Shown here one piece after another: positions 59,203 through 64,000 of a stretch of DNA of 64,000 bases. The position numbers and the translations under genes were made by a program. The notes under the pieces are model-generated. The model did no database searches. It saw only the letters and a list, made by a program, of their open reading frames with translations, and was not told where the DNA came from. Numbering within the stretch: position 1 is the first letter of the stretch; each line of letters starts with the position of its first letter. The stretch is from Chitinophagaceae bacterium (GTDB taxonomy: Bacteria; Bacteroidota; Bacteroidia; Chitinophagales; Chitinophagaceae): assembly GCA_019638625.1 (NCBI GenBank), contig JAHBTK010000001.1, forward strand, positions 921,434-985,433. The letters run 5' to 3'.

Positions 59203-61335
59203 ATGATAAGGGTCTTTATATCTATAACTGTTATAATATTCTTTGTCAATTATACATTCGGTCAAGCAGGCAGTAAGTTTCATCAAAGCGTCAAAACAGA
59301 TATTATCTTACCTCCCGCGGCCGGTAAAAACGTTATCCGGTTATTTTCCTCTTCAACGGGACCGGTTGCCGTTACTGTTAATGGTGTATTCCGGTTTCAG
59401 AATGGCAAATGGAGTGGCAATACCGGCTATGGCAGACTGTTGCTGGCTGGCGCCGATAAGCAAAACGATCTTTGGCTGGTTTCGGAAAAGCAGATTCGGA
59501 GTGAGCGCGGAAAAATAATTCCATTGCCCGCAGGTCTGCAGGATAGTGTTTTATGCCTGTATTGGGAGAATATGCAAACCCTGCATCTGGGCACCCTAAC
59601 GGGAATGTACACATGGACGGGCAAGTGGAACCGTTTGCCACAGTTTGACGGAATACGGGTCAACGACATCATTGCAGATGCGGGGCAAAACCTGTGGGTG
59701 GCTACTAATGACGGGCTGTGGCGTCGCTCCGGGAAACAATGGATCAACCTCGATGAAACATTGATGGCGGAGGGGAATCACCGGAATTATTTTTCGCTGG
59801 CTACCGGTAATAAGGGAACGGATATCATCTTCAGTTCACCCTTGTCGGTTGGATGTATTGCCGGCAATGGCGAACATTGGATATGGCGGTCAACCGATGG
59901 TTTGCCCTATGGACCGGTGACAAAAATATTGGCGGGTGAAAGCAGTTACTGGCTGGCGACACAGAAAGGTGTTATTCACAAAGATACTGCCTGGCAATAC
60001 TATCACGGTCTTCGCTGGATGCCTGCTCCACAGGTGAATGATATACTGTTGCTGGATAACAATAGAACATGGATCGCTACACCTGAGGGAATTAGTGAAA
60101 TACGGCAGGAAAAAACGAGTCTTGCGGAAAAAGCTGTTCATTATGACAGCATCATCGATAAACGTCACAACAGGCGGGGATTGGTAAATATTTCCAAACT
60201 GGCTGTGCCCGGAGATATAACTACCAGCCACCAGGAAAACGAAGATAATGATGGGTTATGGACTGCCTGCTACCTGGCGGTACAATGTTTCCGTTACGCG
60301 GTAACGGGCGAAGCGGATGCCCGGGAAAAAGCGGTTCGTACATTCGAGGCGCTGGAACGGCTGGAAACAGTTACCGGCATCAGCGGTTATCCCGCACGGT
60401 CATATGCCACGGCCGAAGATAAAGTTGTTCAATCCCGGTCTCCACACCCGAAACACTGGCATTTTTCCCCCGATGGAAAATGGCAGTGGCTGGATGATAC
60501 CAGCTCTGATGAAATCACCGGGCATATCTATACGCTATCGTTGTTTTACGAACTGGTGGCTGAAAGCGAACAAAAGCAAAGGGTAAAGCAGTTGGTCGAC
60601 CGGATTGTTTCACACATTGTAGACAATAATTTTCACCTGATCGATTTCGACGGCAAACCTACACGATGGGGCATATGGCATCCGGATTCTTTGAACCATT
60701 CTCCTAACTGGATGTATGAACGCGGTTTGAACTCCCTGCAGATACTGTCTTTTCTGAAAACAGCGATCCATTATACGGGCAAGGCCAAATATGAAAAGGC
60801 ATACCGGTTGCTGGCAGACAAGCATGGCTATGTTCGCAATGCGGTGGAAGCAAAGGTTTTCGGACCCTTTGAAACCAGCCATTCAGATGATATACTCAAT
60901 TTTTTTCCTTACTATGGACTGTTCCGGTATGGAATGAATGATGCGGACAGCAGCCTGTTCGTTCAAAGCCTTGAGCGTAGCTGGCGTCATGTGCAGAGCG
61001 ACCGTATGCCTGTTTGGAATGTGATAGCCAGCGCCTTGCTGGGCAGGAACTGCGATCTTGATATCGCGCTGAAAGAACTGCAGGAGTATCCCCTGGACCT
61101 GGTTGACTGGACGATGGAAAACAGTCATCGTTGGGACCTGCGGGTAGATCCCCTGGTAGACAGGGTCAGGAGGTCGCAGGCGGTGCATCCCATACCATCT
61201 CCGGAAAGTAGTGTTTCGCGTTGGAATACAAACCCCAAAAGACTGGACAGCGGCAGGCGCGGCGAAACCGAAGAAACAGGCACCTACTACCTGTTTGCTT
61301 ACTGGATGGGGAGGTATCATGGCTTTTGGGAATAA
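59203..61335 (+). CDS. Exported beta-propeller / (alpha/alpha)6-toroid fusion protein
   Basis: The product is 710 residues with a signal peptide (IRVFISITVIIFFVNYTFG). Residues about 30-300 form two-component-regulator-type propeller repeats, such as RVNDIIADAGQNLWVATNDGLWRR and KGVIHKDTAWQYY. Residues about 335-700 are helical hairpins with EDNDGLWTACYLAVQCFRYAVTGEADAREKAVRTFEAL, SSDEITGHIYTLSLFYELV and ETSHSDDILNFFPYYGLFRYG, typical of six-hairpin enzymes. The joining of a sensor-like propeller to a glycosidase-like toroid without any membrane segment is unusual. It lies among carbohydrate genes; the substrate is unknown. Confidence 0.78.
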   Translation: MIRVFISITVIIFFVNYTFGQAGSKFHQSVKTDIILPPAAGKNVIRLFSSSTGPVAVTVNGVFRFQNGKWSGNTGYGRLLLAGADKQNDLWLVSEKQIRSERGKIIPLPAGLQDSVLCLYWENMQTLHLGTLTGMYTWTGKWNRLPQFDGIRVNDIIADAGQNLWVATNDGLWRRSGKQWINLDETLMAEGNHRNYFSLATGNKGTDIIFSSPLSVGCIAGNGEHWIWRSTDGLPYGPVTKILAGESSYWLATQKGVIHKDTAWQYYHGLRWMPAPQVNDILLLDNNRTWIATPEGISEIRQEKTSLAEKAVHYDSIIDKRHNRRGLVNISKLAVPGDITTSHQENEDNDGLWTACYLAVQCFRYAVTGEADAREKAVRTFEALERLETVTGISGYPARSYATAEDKVVQSRSPHPKHWHFSPDGKWQWLDDTSSDEITGHIYTLSLFYELVAESEQKQRVKQLVDRIVSHIVDNNFHLIDFDGKPTRWGIWHPDSLNHSPNWMYERGLNSLQILSFLKTAIHYTGKAKYEKAYRLLADKHGYVRNAVEAKVFGPFETSHSDDILNFFPYYGLFRYGMNDADSSLFVQSLERSWRHVQSDRMPVWNVIASALLGRNCDLDIALKELQEYPLDLVDWTMENSHRWDLRVDPLVDRVRRSQAVHPIPSPESSVSRWNTNPKRLDSGRRGETEETGTYYLFAYWMGRYHGFWE

Positions 61336-61416
61336 AAAGAGAGATATGGAATCAAACCGCTGTTTGCAGGCAGTACTTTTTAGTCTTTATTTTTGCACAA
61401 ATATTTCACTGGCAGG

Positions 61417-61737
61417 ATGTTTCTTATTCACGGCAAAAGAAATGTTATCATAAAAACATATTCCAATAACCTGGAATACTGCAAAGAGTGCAGGGCATTT
61501 GATTTGCACATCATGATATACCAGGAATACTACCACTTTTTTTTTATTCCGTTTTTCCCGGTTGGGGCTAAAACAGCCCATATTCTATGTAACAACTGTG
61601 CAGCAAGAGCCGGTTCCTCGCAAATGAGGATGGAATATGAGAAACAGACACGCTCTCCCATATGGATGTACACCGGCGCTGTCTTAATACTGGGCATTCC
61701 CTTATTTGCCATAATCAGTAATTTAATTATCGGCTAA
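61417..61737 (+). CDS. Small zinc-ribbon membrane protein
   Basis: This 106-residue protein has a zinc ribbon formed by YCKECRAF (Cys-x2-Cys) and LCNNCAA (Cys-x2-Cys). Between the pairs is YQEYYHFFFIPFFPVG, the hallmark segment of the zinc-ribbon_15-type proteins. A C-terminal membrane helix (WMYTGAVLILGIPLFAIISNLII) follows. The start is uncertain: ATG 61417 puts MFLIHGKRN first, matching relatives, while 61393 adds eight residues. Function unknown. Confidence 0.75.
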   Translation: MFLIHGKRNVIIKTYSNNLEYCKECRAFDLHIMIYQEYYHFFFIPFFPVGAKTAHILCNNCAARAGSSQMRMEYEKQTRSPIWMYTGAVLILGIPLFAIISNLIIG

Positions 61738-61851
61738 CCTGTTTTAGGGAGTGTCACTGGTTTGAGTCGCATCATTAACAAATCCGTACAGGCAAATGTT
61801 TGGATGATTCTGCCGGGTTGGTTATCTTGGAAGCCTGACACGCTTTATATT

Positions 61852-62748
61852 ATGCGAACACCTTTTTATTTCTGGACAACCGTATTGTGTGTTCTTGCTG
61901 TCTCTTGTGGAGAGGGCACGAAGAAATACAAAATACTGGCGGTGCACAGCAATAAAGCGCTTACGTTGAGCTATAACAGGCCGCTTCAAATCGTTAGTGA
62001 TACCGGCAGCGTAGCTTATCGCTGGCAGATCCGGCATTTCCCGGATGCTACCGCGCAGGTTCTTTCGCTGTCCACGGGACAGGTAATAGAAGTGGCTGAA
62101 GTGAGAGACCGGGTGCTTCCCTATATAACAGATGTTGACAGCTCCAATATGAGGCAGCGGTTTAAAATCGTTCCAAATGAAGATGGGTCCGTAACCCTGG
62201 TATCGGTGTATTTGGCAAATTATTGTATAGAGATTGCTGAGGCGGACACATCGGACTACGCGGTAATTACTACCTGTCCGGGAGAAGACAGTCCTAATCA
62301 AAAATGGAAGATAAGCGGGGATGACAGTTCCATGATCTTTACCAGCATTTTAAACGGAAAGTATCTCGCGGTAACGCCTCCCACCAACCGCGTGGGAGCC
62401 AATATCGGGCAGTGGCCCTTTGTGGGACGTAAGGAGCAGCAATGGACTTTGCATAAGCAAAGAAACGGCGCTTACCTGTTCCGGAACGTTTTTTCCGGAA
62501 TGTACCTGCAGGAATCTGATGGCAGGTTATCACTAAAATACAATGTGCAGCAACACCGGGCGGTTACTGACAGTGGTGCATCCTGGTATATGGTGGAAGC
62601 CAAAGAGGGTGCGGTATCCTTCAGGAACCTGACTTCCGGATTTTGCCTGGATGTAAGGGATGGTGTGCCGTATAATGGAGCAAATGTGATGACGTTTTAT
62701 TGTACCGGAAATGATAGCCAGCTTTGGAAAGTAGAGGAGATCCCCTGA
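61852..62748 (+). CDS. Ricin-type beta-trefoil lectin lipoprotein
   Basis: The 298-residue surface lipoprotein has a signal with lipobox LAVSC (Cys about 19) and two RICIN/CBM13-like trefoil units. The QxW-type motifs are visible: YRWQIRHF, NQKWKISG, EQQWTLHK and SQLWKVEE. The last unit has CLDVRDGVPYNGANVMTFYCTGNDSQLWK, which is nearly canonical. It should bind galactose- or xylose-type glycans at the cell surface. ATG 61852 starts the lipoprotein signal. The GH127-like gene follows 99 bases downstream. Confidence 0.88.
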   Translation: MRTPFYFWTTVLCVLAVSCGEGTKKYKILAVHSNKALTLSYNRPLQIVSDTGSVAYRWQIRHFPDATAQVLSLSTGQVIEVAEVRDRVLPYITDVDSSNMRQRFKIVPNEDGSVTLVSVYLANYCIEIAEADTSDYAVITTCPGEDSPNQKWKISGDDSSMIFTSILNGKYLAVTPPTNRVGANIGQWPFVGRKEQQWTLHKQRNGAYLFRNVFSGMYLQESDGRLSLKYNVQQHRAVTDSGASWYMVEAKEGAVSFRNLTSGFCLDVRDGVPYNGANVMTFYCTGNDSQLWKVEEIP

Positions 62749-62787
62749 AAACAGATACGGTGAAGGAGTTGCAGGAAAATATATCCT

Positions 62788-62818
62788 TTTGATTTTGAGC
62801 AAAGGATAATTAGATTTG
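62788..62818 (+). promoter_or_regulatory. Bacteroidota-type promoter of the GH127-like gene
   Basis: TTTG (62788-62791) and TAGATTTG (62811-62818, TAnnTTTG) are separated by 19 bases, an ideal match to the consensus. Transcription should start about 62825, roughly 23 bases before ATG 62848. Confidence 0.7.
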
Positions 62819-62847
62819 ACAACTGTAAGGCAATAAACTCCCGCGCC

Positions 62848-64000
62848 ATGAAACTTCGTATATACATATTAGTTATAGTGCTGTTGGTAACCGGTTCTTT
62901 TCAGCCGGCAATGAGTCAACATTCCACTTCTCTTTATCCCGGCAACAGGGCTCCTTTAAAAACCAACCCTTATACGATGTTGCCGATTGGCAATATAGAC
63001 CCCCGGGGGTAGCTCAGGGAACAACTGGAGAGAATGAAAAAAGGGCTTACCGGAAATCTTGATGTGTATTACCCCCAGGTGGTTGGCCAAAGAAACGCCT
63101 GGCTGGGTGGTGATGGAGATGCCTGGGAACGTGGGCCTTACTGGATCGATGGTTTGCTGCCATTGGCTTATATATTAAAAGATAAGGCGCTTATAGAAAA
63201 AGTGCAGCCCTGGATAGAATGGACATTAAATAATCAGCGCGAAGATGGTTATATGGGGCCGCCGGTTTTATCCGAAAAGCCGGCTACAGAATTTGGACTG
63301 CAGAAAGAACCCCGTGAAGACTGGTGGCCCCGTATGGTCATGCTGAAGGTATTGCAGCAGTACTACCAGGCAACAGCAGACGAAAGGGTGGTTTCTTTTT
63401 TAACCCGGTATTTTCGCTATCAGTTAAACCAGCTTCCACAGAAGCCGGTTGATCACTGGTCGTTTTGGGGTAATAAAAGGGCGGCGGATAATTTAATGGT
63501 AGTGTACTGGTTGTACAATATCACCGGCGAGGCATTTTTGCTGGACTTAGGCAACCTTTTGTATAAACAGGCTTTTCCTTTCACTGCTGTTTTTCTTAAT
63601 GATTATACCCGGCGGGTGGACGGAACAGATCATTTGTATCCGCAGAACGCGGCTAACAAATATCCATACCGGCAGGACCTGGTAGACCGGCTGCACGTAG
63701 GGCAATGGCAAAGCTTTCATTGTGTGAACCTGGCACAGGGTATTAAAACCCCCGTGATCTACTATCAGCAGGAGCATGACCCCGGGTACCTGGCTGCAGT
63801 AAGAAAAGCCTTTAACGATATCGACTTCTTTCACGGGCAGGCACAGGGTATGTATGGCGGAGATGAGGCCCTGCATGGTGCTTCGCCTACCCAGGGTGTT
63901 GAGTTTTGCTCCGTGGTGGAAATGATGTTTTCGCTGGAAAGCATGTTGCCGGTAACAGCGGATGTCAGCATGGCCGATCGCCTGGAAAAAATTGCTTTTA
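62848..64000 (+). pseudogene. GH127-like beta-L-arabinofuranosidase (DUF1680), interrupted by in-frame TAG, cut by window end
   Basis: The frame starts at ATG 62848 with a signal peptide (MKLRIYILVIVLLVTGSFQPAMS) and NPYTMLPIGNIDPRG, then TAG (63010-63012, codon 55). It continues without interruption with LREQLERMKKGLTGNLDVYYP, AWLGGDGDAWERGPYWIDGLLPLAY, GEAFLLDL and SPTQGVEFCSVVEMMFSLE up to the window edge. Relatives have Trp in the sequence G-W-L at this point, so TGG to TAG is the likely change. Because everything else is intact, the gene is either very recently inactivated or the base is a sequencing or assembly error. The 3' end lies outside. Confidence 0.82.

Overview
The window comes from a member of the Bacteroidota, most likely the family Chitinophagaceae. 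This is an inference from several features: a SusC/SusD pair, the gliding and type IX secretion genes gldJ and porV, promoters of the Bacteroidota type (TTTG, about 20 bases, then TAnnTTTG), many lipoproteins, a flexirubin/aryl-polyene-like fatty-acid cluster, and the dispersed repeats. Most of the window is moderately GC-rich core genome. Two stretches (about 4.0-12.4 kb and 41.7-46.1 kb) are clearly richer in A+T and look acquired.

Layout. 1-3.1 kb: end of a SusC gene, a SusD-like lipoprotein gene and a strong terminator. 3.1-4.0 kb: a cluster of short palindromes and a dead REP-associated transposase. 4.0-12.4 kb: an A+T-rich accessory block of small stress and detoxification genes (YdeI-like, DoxX-like, two ArsR/SRPBCC pairs, NTF2-like proteins, a DsbA-family oxidoreductase, an HxlR regulator, an alpha/beta hydrolase, an erythromycin-esterase-like protein). 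Its spacers carry inverted repeats and share sequence, as in a cassette array. 12.4-33.9 kb: housekeeping and secreted enzymes (beta-lactamase-fold hydrolase, esterase, Nudix, DinB/YfiT, FKBP, ABC ATPase, aspartate kinase, ADP-ribosylglycohydrolase, S9 peptidase, MgtE, SET protein, fructosamine kinase, sugar isomerase, nucleotidyltransferase, nitronate monooxygenase, gldJ). 34.3-40.4 kb: porV, ispF, an OmpW/OmpA-like barrel, lon and two small membrane proteins.

40.5-47.1 kb is the most unusual part. A tRNA-Leu(CAG) gene is followed by an exact 20-base copy of its 3' end, then about 1 kb of inverted repeats. Next come two A+T-rich P-loop NTPase genes, one with an N-terminal TIR/deoxyribosyltransferase-like domain and one of the KAP family. 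Broken remnants of an ECF sigma factor and a FecR anti-sigma factor follow. The arrangement resembles a tRNA-targeted island carrying a candidate defence module.

47.4-64 kb: a Kelch-repeat lipoprotein, a second beta-lactamase-fold hydrolase, and a tightly overlapping eight-gene cluster (three ketosynthase-like proteins, ACP, polysaccharide deacetylase, LolA-like protein, lipoprotein, FabZ-like dehydratase). The window ends in a carbohydrate-degradation region with (alpha/alpha)6 glycosidase-like proteins, a propeller-toroid fusion, a ricin-type lectin lipoprotein and a GH127-like gene. That last gene is interrupted at codon 55 by a TAG where a Trp is expected.
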